A stretch of DNA of 64,000 bases from JAOZTV01 sp965371805. Its GTDB lineage: Bacteria; Acidobacteriota; Aminicenantia; UBA2199. Each line of letters starts with the position of its first letter. Position 1 is the first letter of the stretch. Positions 49,962 to 59,842 of the stretch are shown one piece after another. The stretch is from the NCBI GenBank assembly GCA_965371805.1, contig CBDUZW010000003.1, positions 62,001 through 126,000 on the forward strand, written 5' to 3'. Under the pieces are notes generated by a model that saw nothing but the letters and a program-made list of their open reading frames with translations, had not been told where the DNA came from and did no database searches. The position numbers were made by a program, and so were the translations under genes.

Positions 49962-51874
49962 TCGCTTTTCTCTTTATTATGTAAAGGAAAACTCAGCAAA
50001 AAGCTTGCTCCCTTTCCAGTATTATTCTTTGCTTCAATTATTCCATTATACTTCTCAACATACCTTTTTACAATTGCCAGTCCAAGCCCCATACCGCCTT
50101 CTTTTTTTCCTTTTGAGAAGAAAAGGTCAAATAATTCTTCAGAATTCTCCGTGGGCAAACCAGGCCCATTATCTTTGATCAATATTTTTCCCAACCCATT
50201 TTCTTCTCTGGATTCAATATAGATAATCTTATCATCTCTATCAACTCTATCAAGGGCATTTATTGCATTAATAACTATATTTATTATTATCTGTTCAAGA
50301 TGTATCGTATTGCAATTTATAAACAATGGCAGAGGGCTTAATTTCAATTTTTTTGATATTTTATGGGATTTCATCTGTTCGATAGTTAGATTCATTGCAG
50401 CCTTTATAACTAAGTTAACATCTATCTTTTCATCAATGATAGTTTTTGGATCAATCCAGAAGTCACGCATATGTTTAATGATATTTGATATCCTTGTCAC
50501 ACCTTTAGAAATAAGACTCATTTGATCTACAAATATTTCAGGCAGTACTCCTTTATTCTTAGAATTCCAATATTTTATACTATCGGCAGTTACCTTTATT
50601 GCATTAAGCGGCTGGTTGATTTCATGTGTTATTCCGGCAGCTAAAACACCGACTGATGCCATTTTTGAATGTTTTTCAACTTCCTGAGTCGCCTGCAGAT
50701 GTTTTATTTCAGCTAAATTTCGAGCTTCACTCTCCCTAGTTAAGGCGAGCTGATCTCTCTTATGTTCTTCTATTTCAATTTCCAATTTTTCATTAACCTC
50801 TACAAGATTTTTAGTTCTATCCTCAACTAAATCCTCAAGTTTAAATCTATAATCTTTAAGTTTTCTTTCTCCTTTTTTATGAAAAAAAATCATGAGAAAT
50901 GTTACAAATCCTACAAAAACTATGGTTAATATAATAAAAGAACTAATTTCGGATTCAATAATACCCAAATTGGAAGAAACATTTTTCAAGATATATATCC
51001 CACCCACTTTTCTGTTTAAAATATCATAGAAGGGAAAGATGCCTCTCACAAAGACTTTTTTATCCTTTTTTATCTTTTTTAGCGGGACATTATTATTCAA
51101 AATTCTATTAAAAAAACCAGTTTTTGTTATATCATTATCTAAATCATCTATTAAGGGAGTTGAATATAAAAGTAAAAAATCATTATCATCATTCCAATTA
51201 TTTCTTAAATGCTTGACTTTCCTTACTGATTTCCATTTTGATTTAGTTAAAAATTCTTTTTTAATAATTAAACCATAGTGATTGCCGGTGAATTCCTTAA
51301 GTTTATTAAATATATGTTCAAATTCAATTCCCAGCTCAATATATCCAATTAATTTTTTTTTATAATAGAATGGATGTACCGCACGTATTGCATGTGCAGT
51401 TTTTCCCAATTCTTTTCCACAGGCCAACTCTTTTGATTTGATTGCTCTTTCAAATGTGACTCTTGTGATCTTATCACCTGAAATACTCGGATTATGTACT
51501 CTCAGGAAACATGTTTTTTCAGGTTCTTTATTTATAAAATACCAATGTGTTATCCCATTCTGTGTTTTTAAATTTTCTAATAAAGGCAGGCATAATTTAA
51601 GTAATGATTCTTTGTCTCTATTATAAAAACTTTCAGCAATTTCTTTATTTGTCATAAGAAGTTCAAGGGAGGCAGACAACATATTTGTGTGATTTCTTTC
51701 AATCGTATTGAAGGAATTCTCACTCTCCTTTATAGCCTGATCAGTCAATAACACATAATGCTCATTATGTGAAACTATAAAAAAGAAAGTAAAGCCAATC
51801 AAATTTGCTATTGCAAGGGTAATTATTGCAATAACTGCCCGTGATCTTATTATTTTATCTTTTAATTTTTTCAC
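49958..51874 (-). CDS. sensor histidine kinase with a large periplasmic domain
   Basis: Two membrane helices (about 12-34 and 313-335) bound a roughly 270-residue extracytoplasmic region that looks like a Cache-type ligand sensor (HYVLLTDQAIKESENSF at its start, GYIELGIEFEHIF near its middle). No haem motif is seen, unlike the other two kinases here. A coiled coil leads to HisKA (AGITHEINQPLNAIKV) and an ATPase domain. It partners the overlapping sigma-54 regulator. Confidence 0.82.
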   Translation of the reverse strand: MKKLKDKIIRSRAVIAIITLAIANLIGFTFFFIVSHNEHYVLLTDQAIKESENSFNTIERNHTNMLSASLELLMTNKEIAESFYNRDKESLLKLCLPLLENLKTQNGITHWYFINKEPEKTCFLRVHNPSISGDKITRVTFERAIKSKELACGKELGKTAHAIRAVHPFYYKKKLIGYIELGIEFEHIFNKLKEFTGNHYGLIIKKEFLTKSKWKSVRKVKHLRNNWNDDNDFLLLYSTPLIDDLDNDITKTGFFNRILNNNVPLKKIKKDKKVFVRGIFPFYDILNRKVGGIYILKNVSSNLGIIESEISSFIILTIVFVGFVTFLMIFFHKKGERKLKDYRFKLEDLVEDRTKNLVEVNEKLEIEIEEHKRDQLALTRESEARNLAEIKHLQATQEVEKHSKMASVGVLAAGITHEINQPLNAIKVTADSIKYWNSKNKGVLPEIFVDQMSLISKGVTRISNIIKHMRDFWIDPKTIIDEKIDVNLVIKAAMNLTIEQMKSHKISKKLKLSPLPLFINCNTIHLEQIIINIVINAINALDRVDRDDKIIYIESREENGLGKILIKDNGPGLPTENSEELFDLFFSKGKKEGGMGLGLAIVKRYVEKYNGIIEAKNNTGKGASFLLSFPLHNKEKSE

Positions 51875-51891
51875 TTCAAATTTAGATTTTC

Positions 51892-53598
51892 TTAATCTTT
51901 AAGAATCGATCCAGATCCTTTTTTTTCTCCAAATTTCAGCATACTCCCTGTAATAAAAATAAATATCAATTCAATACTGATAAACATAAAAAGTGTTCTT
52001 GCAACCCCTGATGTAAATCCATATGAGTGCAATCCTACACCGAGGAGATTCACTCCAAACCAGGCTAGGGCAATAAAAATAACACCAATAACCGATCCAA
52101 AAGCAAAACCAACTCCTTTTATCATTTTTGCAAGTTTTGCATGAAAAAGAATAGCGGACCATATCAGTATTAATAATGCGCCATTCTCTTTCGGGTCCCA
52201 ACCCCAGAACCGTCCCCAACTTTGATCGGCCCAAATTCCGCCTAGAACTGTTCCTAGAAAAGTAAAAACAATTCCAAATGCCTGTATTGAGTAAACGGCC
52301 TGTTCAGTATCTTTTAATAAACTCTTATTATTTGGTTTGAAAATGTTCTGAATGATATAAATATGCCCTAATACTCCTGAAAGTACAATCCCTGCATATC
52401 CAAGCATAATGGTTATTACATGAAATGCCAACCAGAAGTTTGAATCAAGGACAGCGACAAGCATACCCATTGTATCACCCTCGAGCGCATATTTTCCTGC
52501 GATCATCAACATTACAAAACTGGCAAAACTTCCGGTAAATATCCCAATATTCCTCTTCTTAAAAAGTTCAAGTATTATTCCCAGTAGAGCAGTCGTCAAC
52601 CCGGTAAAGACAAAAGTCTCATATAGATTTGTTACAGGAGGTCTTGATCTGATATACATCCGGACAATAGTCCCCAAAAATGTAAGAACAAAACCTGCAG
52701 ATAAGAGAAAGAAACTCAATCGGTAAAACCATTTCTTTAAATAGACAAAGGACAATAATAAAAATAGTATAGAAAAACCAAAAAAGAACTTTGATTTATA
52801 AAAAGGATCGACCTTATTATAAATAACTTCAAAATCTATTTTCTTTTCATCGATAAACTTATTATTCTCCATTATGATCTGCTTAAAACTATCAATGGCT
52901 TTATCAAAATTATGTTGATCTCCTGATTTATAAGAGTTATATATATTAAAAAGTGCAAGAAGTTTTTTTGATTTTTTAATATCTTTTGAATTTAATATAT
53001 AGCTGTCCCATCCTGAAATCCATTTTTTATTATCTTTGTCTGCTGGAATAATTGTTAAGGGAAGGTCTGCATATGATCTACTAAGAGAGCTTTCATTTTG
53101 ATCAAGGAATTTAAAACTTGCAGTGAGTTGTTTATAAACATAGAGTTTATTGAATAAGGCAATTATCTCGTTTTCAATAATATCCCTCTCTTTATTATCT
53201 CTTCTGGAAAAACTCATTGCCATGTTCTGTAGTTTTTCAAGTCCAGGAGACAATTGATTATAACTATATCTGTTTCTCGCCTTCCCGACCCGTTTTATTC
53301 CAATTGAATCCAGCACTTCAATATTTGTTATAAGAAATACTTTATCTTCATGAGATTTTTCCGGGTCCAAAAGCACCCTTACAAGCCAGTCAATTGCTCT
53401 CTTTTTATTAAACCTGTCCATCCCCGAGATCTGCTTTAAAATATTCTCCGCAAAGGTATCAAGCGGTTTTATTCTGCCATTCTCCATTATAACTATCTTT
53501 CCAAAATTATCTATGGAGGTGATCTCTGCAGAATTAATCTGAGTGAATACAAAAAAGAAAGAGAACAAAAACAATACTATCAATAATTTTCTTTTCAT
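51892..53598 (-). CDS. ccsA: CcsA-type cytochrome c haem lyase, system II
   Basis: The haem-handling half of system II cytochrome c maturation. A signal peptide and a 250-residue periplasmic domain (opening with MENGRIKPLDTFAENIL, a phrase common in CcsA/CcsBA proteins) precede about eight helices. The WWD haem motif is at WADQSWGRFWGWDPKENGA and conserved His residues lie in the flanking helices. It follows the ResB gene with a 4-base overlap. Needed for all the cytochromes in this window. Confidence 0.92.
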   Translation of the reverse strand: MKRKLLIVLFLFSFFFVFTQINSAEITSIDNFGKIVIMENGRIKPLDTFAENILKQISGMDRFNKKRAIDWLVRVLLDPEKSHEDKVFLITNIEVLDSIGIKRVGKARNRYSYNQLSPGLEKLQNMAMSFSRRDNKERDIIENEIIALFNKLYVYKQLTASFKFLDQNESSLSRSYADLPLTIIPADKDNKKWISGWDSYILNSKDIKKSKKLLALFNIYNSYKSGDQHNFDKAIDSFKQIIMENNKFIDEKKIDFEVIYNKVDPFYKSKFFFGFSILFLLLSFVYLKKWFYRLSFFLLSAGFVLTFLGTIVRMYIRSRPPVTNLYETFVFTGLTTALLGIILELFKKRNIGIFTGSFASFVMLMIAGKYALEGDTMGMLVAVLDSNFWLAFHVITIMLGYAGIVLSGVLGHIYIIQNIFKPNNKSLLKDTEQAVYSIQAFGIVFTFLGTVLGGIWADQSWGRFWGWDPKENGALLILIWSAILFHAKLAKMIKGVGFAFGSVIGVIFIALAWFGVNLLGVGLHSYGFTSGVARTLFMFISIELIFIFITGSMLKFGEKKGSGSILKD

Positions 53599-54740
53599 TT
53601 TTCGCCTCCTATCTGATTTTTCCTTCTTCTATAAAGCATCATAAAAAAATGGATAATAAGTCCGATAAAAATAAATAAACTGGATACATAAGGAAGTAAT
53701 CTACCGGAATTTTTCACAACCGAAAACACTGAATATTCCCTGTTATTTTGTTCACCATAACCTGATTGAAAAAAGGTAAGATCATCATATCTCAAAGGTT
53801 TATTCATCGATATCTTAACATCTCTAACCATCCCCTGTTTATCTTTGATCTCTACCAGGCTTTCATAACTTTTAACAATTTGTGAATTAGGATATCTCTT
53901 TGCGGCGACATCCTTTAATCTCACAGTTATTGGGAGAATATATTGCTTTTTCCTCATTTGGAAATTTACTTTCCTTCCATCTATTAAAACTTGTGTCGGA
54001 TTTCTGTCCTTACCATATAATATCAATTTGTTATCTGGGGATTTTTTTTTATTTACAAAAAAAGTAATCCCGGCAATATTATCCCCACCCTCGAGTGCAG
54101 GTTTTACCTTATTCAAACTTTGAATTCCCGAAGAGTTGGTAAAAAGATTATCTTCTCCAGTTTTATTGAACACAGGGGTACTGTTTACAAAATTATCTAT
54201 AATAGAGATATCAATTCCGATATCTCCAAAGGGTATTTTCTTTTCAGGACTTAAACCTTTTGCATCAATTGCATAAGTAAGGTCTTTACCATCAGTCTGT
54301 TCCCATACAGCTACTTCCCATAGATTTCTTGAAAAGGATTTATTATTTATTTCTCCCTCGAACATCCCTAAAGTAGATTCTACAGAAAAGAAAAAAGTAA
54401 GCCCTCCACCTATAAATAGAATAATCAATCCAGTATGGGTGATAAAGTTTCCAATATTTGAGAGTCTGAAACCAATCCTGAAGAATACTGATGCGACAAG
54501 ATTAATGGTCAGTGTAAAAAGAACCAGAACTGTTCCAGGTACTGGAAGAAACCCAAAAGCAAGGAAAAACCATGAATAGAAAAACTTTTGCTGTGCCTGA
54601 TATAATCCATGATCAGCCTGGTAGACTGTACCCCAAAACACCAATACTACTAAAAACAAAAGACAGACAACAGTGAGTTTTAATGATGCTAACTGTTTTA
54701 AAATTCTTGGAATAAAACCTGTTTCTTTATCTTTTTCCAT
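53595..54740 (-). CDS. resB: ResB/CcsB-type cytochrome c biogenesis protein
   Basis: The partner that presents reduced apocytochrome in system II. Three helices lie in the first 120 residues (LKLTVVCLLFLVVLVFWGTVYQ is a typical first one), then a periplasmic domain (about 125-345) and a final helix. Length 381 is normal to short. It lies between a small lipoprotein gene and ccsA. Confidence 0.9.
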   Translation of the reverse strand: MEKDKETGFIPRILKQLASLKLTVVCLLFLVVLVFWGTVYQADHGLYQAQQKFFYSWFFLAFGFLPVPGTVLVLFTLTINLVASVFFRIGFRLSNIGNFITHTGLIILFIGGGLTFFFSVESTLGMFEGEINNKSFSRNLWEVAVWEQTDGKDLTYAIDAKGLSPEKKIPFGDIGIDISIIDNFVNSTPVFNKTGEDNLFTNSSGIQSLNKVKPALEGGDNIAGITFFVNKKKSPDNKLILYGKDRNPTQVLIDGRKVNFQMRKKQYILPITVRLKDVAAKRYPNSQIVKSYESLVEIKDKQGMVRDVKISMNKPLRYDDLTFFQSGYGEQNNREYSVFSVVKNSGRLLPYVSSLFIFIGLIIHFFMMLYRRRKNQIGGEK

Positions 54741-54741
54741 T

Positions 54742-55359
54742 TTACTTTTTTATCCTGAAAGATTCACTAAAAGCTCTAAACTTTTCTCTGTTTTTTACAA
54801 GAATCGATTTTTTACCTTTTAATTTTATAAATATTGTAGAAGTTTCCAGTTTTATTATTGAAACCAAAACAGAATTATCTGAACTCTCTTTTACAAGATC
54901 TGAGGCATCTATTTTTACTACATCTAATCCTGTTTTCGTTTTAAACTTTTTACTTTTTCCGATAAAGTCTTTAAAATCCTGACCGTTTATATCCATCATG
55001 ATTCCAATTTGTTCCAGCCATAATTTGACATTAGGCTCAAATCCGCCGCCATCACCCATTAATGGGATTATTGTACATTCAACTTTATCTTTTTCATCTT
55101 TTATTATAAGTGTAGCTAATCTTATCCTTGAAGTACTAGTCCCATTTTTCCATCCATCCGGAGTATCCCATTCAAAGGATGCTCTTTTTACAGGTTTTAC
55201 TGCTCCTTGGTGTTGTGAAGCACCTTTCTTAACTGAGTTAGCCTTTAAATCTACGCTTTCATCTGTATATTTTCTTATTTTTCCACTATCACCGCAGGAA
55301 ACAAAAGTTAAAGCTGTTAATAATAGAAGAATAGAGAGAAAGAATCTAATATTTTTCAT
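54742..55359 (-). CDS. lipoprotein of unknown function, first gene of the ccs operon
   Basis: Lipoprotein signal with FVSC (C22). After a low-complexity linker comes a domain (about 60-205) starting FEWDTPDGWKNGTSTSRIRLATLII; similar small exported proteins occur near cytochrome maturation genes, but I cannot name the family. It ends one base before ResB, so it is co-transcribed and may assist haem or thiol handling (inference). Confidence 0.65.
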   Translation of the reverse strand: MKNIRFFLSILLLLTALTFVSCGDSGKIRKYTDESVDLKANSVKKGASQHQGAVKPVKRASFEWDTPDGWKNGTSTSRIRLATLIIKDEKDKVECTIIPLMGDGGGFEPNVKLWLEQIGIMMDINGQDFKDFIGKSKKFKTKTGLDVVKIDASDLVKESSDNSVLVSIIKLETSTIFIKLKGKKSILVKNREKFRAFSESFRIKK

Positions 55360-55387
55360 GTAATCGCTCCTTTTTTAATTATGATTA

Positions 55388-55416
55388 AGTATCATTTAAA
55401 ATAAATAAAATGTCAA
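55388..55416 (-). promoter_or_regulatory. sigma-70-like promoter of the ccs operon
   Basis: On the minus strand, TTGACA (55411-55416), a 17-base spacer and GATACT (55388-55393). Leader about 25 bases with GGAG before the ATG. Confidence 0.5.
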
Positions 55417-55463
55417 GGAAAAAACCCTAAATATATACCATTTTGTAGTACAATGAAATTCAG

Positions 55464-55493
55464 TTGACATTTTCTCACATTTACATATATATA
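55464..55493 (+). promoter_or_regulatory. promoter of the haemerythrin-like gene
   Basis: TTGACA (55464-55469) and, after 18 bases, TATATA (55488-55493). The gene has GGAGG seven bases before its ATG. Confidence 0.4.
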
Positions 55494-55517
55494 TAATTAT
55501 AAAGATGGAGGTAAAAA

Positions 55518-55928
55518 ATGGAATTGATCGAAGAGTTAAAAGAAGAACACAGGGAGATAAATAATCTTTTTATTGAGATCAAAAAACATGGTGTATATAC
55601 AATGGAGGGGAGAAATATACTTTGCAGCGCAGAAGCTAAATTGCTGGACCATTTAAAGAAAGAAGATACCCAATTATATACTTTTCTTAACGATCATAAA
55701 GATAAAAACCGAGATTTAATGAAAACAATTGATGCCTTTAAAGATGAGATGAGTGCGATAACATCATTTGCTTTAAAATTCTTCAGGAAGTACTCAATTG
55801 AAGGTGGAGGGATTGACTTTCTGTCAGATTTCAACAAGTTGTATACATCATTTAATATTAGAATTGCCAATGAGGAAAACATTCTGTTTAATGCCTATTC
55901 AGAACTAAAAAATAAACTTAAGAATTGA
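55518..55928 (+). CDS. haemerythrin-like protein with incomplete iron ligands
   Basis: A 136-residue all-helical protein. EEHREINNLF (H11) and LLDHLKKEDTQLY (H45, E49) fit the first haemerythrin helices and RIANEENILFNAY the last. His residues expected in the third and fourth helices are missing (NRDLMKTIDAFKDEM; R where HI..EE is usual). It may bind iron differently or act only as a scaffold. It is alone, divergent from the ccs operon. Confidence 0.6.
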   Translation: MELIEELKEEHREINNLFIEIKKHGVYTMEGRNILCSAEAKLLDHLKKEDTQLYTFLNDHKDKNRDLMKTIDAFKDEMSAITSFALKFFRKYSIEGGGIDFLSDFNKLYTSFNIRIANEENILFNAYSELKNKLKN

Positions 55929-56049
55929 GATCTCGTTTAAGTAAAAACAAACTCCATAGACACAAATAAAATAGTTTCCAAAAACAATCAATTTATAATT
56001 TTAGTTATTTTTTCAAGAAGCAACTTTTATGGTATACTTTATAATAAAG

Positions 56050-59000
56050 ATGAGTACAAAAAAAATAATTTTCACAGGTGGCGGCACTGGCGGTCATGTG
56101 TATCCGAATATAGCGATCTATGATGCTCTCAGGAAAAAATACCCTGACTCTAAATTTATTTATATGGGTACAAAAAAGGGTGCTGAATATAAAATTATAA
56201 ATAATCTTACCCATAACATTGAATTTATTCCAATAGCTTCAAAAGGGCTTCCAATAAGAATAAAGAGCTTAAAAACCATATTCTCGCTTATTATCATTTT
56301 TTTCGGATTTTTAAAGAGCCTCCTTATTCTAAAAAAATTCAAGCCGGATATAATTGTTGGAAGCGGTGGCTTCGTTGCAGCGCCTGTCCTTCTTGCGGCA
56401 GCTTTATTAAAAATAAAAGTATTTATTCATGAGCAGAATTCTGTGCCGGGCAGACTCAATATGTTTATATCAAAATTTGCAACAAAAATTGGAGTCTCAT
56501 TTGAATCCACACTAGATTTCTTCCCTGCAAAAAAAGCTGTATACACTGGATATCCTTTAAGAAACTCAATATCACTAAAAAAAGGAGACTCTGAAAAGAT
56601 AAAAAAAAAATATAATATTCCAGAAAAAAATAAGGTACTTTTTGTCTTCGGTGGTAGTGGAGGAGCCAGAACCATAAATAGAGCTATGATTGAGATCATT
56701 CCTATGCTTCTGTCATTGCAGAATGTCACTATTTTCTTTTCGACAGGAAGAGGATATTCAAAAAGCTATAAAGCTTATGACGAAACAGTTGAATTGCTTT
56801 CCAACATCAAGATCCCTACTGATATTGAGGGGCAATTAATTATAAAGGAATATTTCGAAAACATTGATGAAATATATACGATTTCAGACTTGATCGTTTG
56901 CAGAGCAGGTGCAGGAACCATTAAAGAAGTTACCGCGATGGGAAAACCATCAATCCTGATTCCAAAGATCAACCTTCCTGGAGATCATCAGATATTGAAT
57001 GCTAAAGAAATTGAAAACAGTGGTGGAGCAAGCATTATCTATGAAAACATTAATATAAATAACGGAATCAATGATGTATTTATCTCTCCGGAACCCCTAT
57101 TTGAAAAGATAAAAAATACAATATTATCAACAAAAGATTTAATAAAGATAGAGACAATTCTTAGCAAAATTAAAAGAATTGACAGCCCTGCAATAATAGT
57201 AAATGAAATAGACAACATTATTTCAGCAAAAACTATTGTTTCAAAAAAAGAGTTGGAGATCTTTTACCTTCAGGCACTATTTGAAGAGAAAAGCTATGAA
57301 ATGGTTTTTAATTCTACCAGCTTTGGAAATTCATTTCTCAGTGATCATAACCTGGGACATTTTTTAAAAAATGTTTTTTTTGAGATCAAGATCGATAATA
57401 ATACAAAACAAATGCTGGTAAAAAGACGAAAAGGTAATGTACTTATTAATGGGAATCAAGTTGAAAAATGGAGTGAAATCAGAAGAGATGACATTATTTC
57501 TGTATTAGATGAAAATAATAATGAGTATCAATTCGCACTAAAAAGTTACATTGAAGAGATCGATATTACTGTCGATAACAGATCAACTGCTTCAAAAATA
57601 AGAGGCTCATCACTGGGTATAATGACATCAAGAATAGGTGGTTTTTTAAGAGAAGTAGTCATCGCAGCAATTTTCGGGGCAGGAAAAATCACTGATATTT
57701 ATGCAATTGGTTTATCCATATCAAATTTAATAAGAAGGATTGTTGCTGAAAATGCGATGGATAATATATTCCTTCCGATATTCTCCAGGATGCTTCATAG
57801 AAGTTCTAAAAAAAATGTGTGGGAAGCAGCTTCATCAATAATTAATGTTACTTTAATGATAGCAGTAATATTTACAATAGTAGGAATCATTTTCACACCG
57901 GAATTGATAAAGCTGCTCTTTCCCGGATTGGTAGAAAAAGGTTTTTTAAAAGAGACTGTAAATATGACAAGACTAATGCTTCCATATATGATCTTGGTAA
58001 CCATATCTGCAATTATGTCATCCTATTTAAAAGCTTTCAACAAATTTGGCACAGCTGAAGGTTCTATGATATTTTACTCTGTTGGAATTATTACATCAAT
58101 ATTGCTTTTAAATTCAACAATTGGTTTGTATTCACTTGCAATAGGCGTTTTATTGGGGGGAATACTGCAGATTTTATTCCTCTTCCCATTTACTGCAGGA
58201 GTACTTAGACAAAAATCACTTGAATTCTCATATAAACCTGTTTTCAACTTTTCAAGTGCAATAAATAAAAGATACTATTCTCAGTTATGGCCAATATCAA
58301 TAGATGCATTACTTTCTAAGTTATCTGAAATTGTTGATCAGTTTATTGCAGCAGGTTTAAGCACAGGAACATTATCATATATATATTATTCAAAAACAAT
58401 TTACAGACTGCCATTTGCAATTATTTCACAGGGTATCAACTCTGTAATATTAAAAGAATTTTCAGAAAAGATTGCCTTATTTGATAAAGAGAAGGCAAAG
58501 AGATTATTCATTGATGGTATTAAAACAAATGTATTTCTGTTAATGCCAATCTCAATAATAATATATTTACTTTCTGATCAAATTGTGTCCGTTTTATTAG
58601 AAAGATTTAATTTTGATTCAATTGATGTAATTTTTACTTCAGTAACATTAAAAGCATACTCTTTGGGATTAGTCAGCTGGGGGGTTTATTCATTAACCAG
58701 TCGTATTTTTTCAGCCCGTTTGGATATGAAAACCTCAATGATATTAAATATATTTATGATTATTACAAATATTTCACTTTGTTTTTACCTTGTAAATACA
58801 CCCCTGGGGTTTGTCGGATTAGCTCTTGCATCTTCAATTTCTTTTTTACTTTTTTCAATAATTAGAGTTATTGTTCTAAAATATAAATTGAAAAAAGAGC
58901 AAATATTCATAAGCTCCAATGAGTTATTTAAATCTATATCAAAAACTTTTTTCGCATCACTTATAATGACAATTGTTCTTATAGAAACAAAAATTATATT

Positions 59001-59841
59001 TTCTAAATTGCATTTTTCTTCCAGGATCACAGCAAATTTCGTTCTATTGATATCTTCTCTTCTGATCGGTTTCTTTATTTATTTTTTGTCTTCAATCATT
59101 TTGAAGAATACAGAGATACTTATATTGAAAAAAAGAACTCCTAGAAAAGCAAAAAAAACTCCTTTAAACCTGCTCTCTCCATTTGGATTTTTAAATGCCA
59201 TTCAGAAAGAACCTGAAAAACACAAAGATAATTATAAGTATAAAATAAATGTTTACATATCCAGTCCCAGTTGGGAGATACAAAATGTGGGAATAAAACT
59301 AATTGGATTATTCAAGGATCAATCCAAAACTGATTATCTCCTGAATATTATCAAAACCAGTAAAAAAGACAATTTCATTAAAAGAAATGCAATTAACTCA
59401 TTAAGTCAATTAGGAATTTGGCAGACCGGCATTAAAGATAATATAATTTCATTATTGTCTAATACATATTTTGAGGTTAGAATAGCTACAATAAATTATC
59501 TGAGAGAAAATATGCCGGAAAAAGAATATGAAATATATAAGAAAATTATGCTAAAAAAAATTTTTAAGGCAAGAATAGAAGAGAAGATAGCATATATAAA
59601 ATTCATTTCAAAATTTGGTGATTTAAATGATCTCAAGTTATTACAACCATATTTTCTACATAGTAATTCGCTTTTAAGAGAAGAGTTACTTTCTCTACTT
59701 TTAAGCTTTTTTAAAAGAGAATTATTAAACAGTAATGAAGTAAAAGAAAAGATTAATTCCATTCTAATTACTTCAAATCATATGAGAGCTGAATTCAAAT
59801 TAAAACAACTCATTAGGATTATTTATAGGGAGATAGAATAA
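56050..59841 (+). CDS. murG-murJ: MurG-MurJ fusion with FHA-like middle and HEAT-like C-terminal domains
   Basis: One uninterrupted 1263-residue frame. Residues 1-393 are MurG: GGGTGGHVYPN, GSGGFVAAPV, HEQNSVPGRLN, FGGSGGARTIN, CRAGAGTIKEV and PGDHQILNA. MurG adds GlcNAc to lipid I. Residues about 435-500 look like an FHA domain (KGNVLINGNQVEKWSEIRRDD is its core, shown here in part). About 508-1020 are MurJ, the lipid II flippase, with SRIGGFLREVVIA and IFGAGKITDIYA and about 14 helices. The last 240 residues are HEAT-like helical repeats. An ATG seven codons upstream is possible; MSTKKIIFTGGG fits MurG better. mraY follows one base after the stop. Confidence 0.88.
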   Translation: MSTKKIIFTGGGTGGHVYPNIAIYDALRKKYPDSKFIYMGTKKGAEYKIINNLTHNIEFIPIASKGLPIRIKSLKTIFSLIIIFFGFLKSLLILKKFKPDIIVGSGGFVAAPVLLAAALLKIKVFIHEQNSVPGRLNMFISKFATKIGVSFESTLDFFPAKKAVYTGYPLRNSISLKKGDSEKIKKKYNIPEKNKVLFVFGGSGGARTINRAMIEIIPMLLSLQNVTIFFSTGRGYSKSYKAYDETVELLSNIKIPTDIEGQLIIKEYFENIDEIYTISDLIVCRAGAGTIKEVTAMGKPSILIPKINLPGDHQILNAKEIENSGGASIIYENININNGINDVFISPEPLFEKIKNTILSTKDLIKIETILSKIKRIDSPAIIVNEIDNIISAKTIVSKKELEIFYLQALFEEKSYEMVFNSTSFGNSFLSDHNLGHFLKNVFFEIKIDNNTKQMLVKRRKGNVLINGNQVEKWSEIRRDDIISVLDENNNEYQFALKSYIEEIDITVDNRSTASKIRGSSLGIMTSRIGGFLREVVIAAIFGAGKITDIYAIGLSISNLIRRIVAENAMDNIFLPIFSRMLHRSSKKNVWEAASSIINVTLMIAVIFTIVGIIFTPELIKLLFPGLVEKGFLKETVNMTRLMLPYMILVTISAIMSSYLKAFNKFGTAEGSMIFYSVGIITSILLLNSTIGLYSLAIGVLLGGILQILFLFPFTAGVLRQKSLEFSYKPVFNFSSAINKRYYSQLWPISIDALLSKLSEIVDQFIAAGLSTGTLSYIYYSKTIYRLPFAIISQGINSVILKEFSEKIALFDKEKAKRLFIDGIKTNVFLLMPISIIIYLLSDQIVSVLLERFNFDSIDVIFTSVTLKAYSLGLVSWGVYSLTSRIFSARLDMKTSMILNIFMIITNISLCFYLVNTPLGFVGLALASSISFLLFSIIRVIVLKYKLKKEQIFISSNELFKSISKTFFASLIMTIVLIETKIIFSKLHFSSRITANFVLLISSLLIGFFIYFLSSIILKNTEILILKKRTPRKAKKTPLNLLSPFGFLNAIQKEPEKHKDNYKYKINVYISSPSWEIQNVGIKLIGLFKDQSKTDYLLNIIKTSKKDNFIKRNAINSLSQLGIWQTGIKDNIISLLSNTYFEVRIATINYLRENMPEKEYEIYKKIMLKKIFKARIEEKIAYIKFISKFGDLNDLKLLQPYFLHSNSLLREELLSLLLSFFKRELLNSNEVKEKINSILITSNHMRAEFKLKQLIRIIYREIE

Positions 59842-59842
59842 T

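Noticed and set aside
55464..55500. TATAAT at 55492-55497 as the -10 of the haemerythrin-like gene
   Set aside because: It is 22 bases from TTGACA; the TATATA at 18 bases is the better choice.
58785..59030. Minus-strand frames inside the MurG-MurJ gene
   Set aside because: They are short, have no motif or SD, and lie within a frame with full family motifs.
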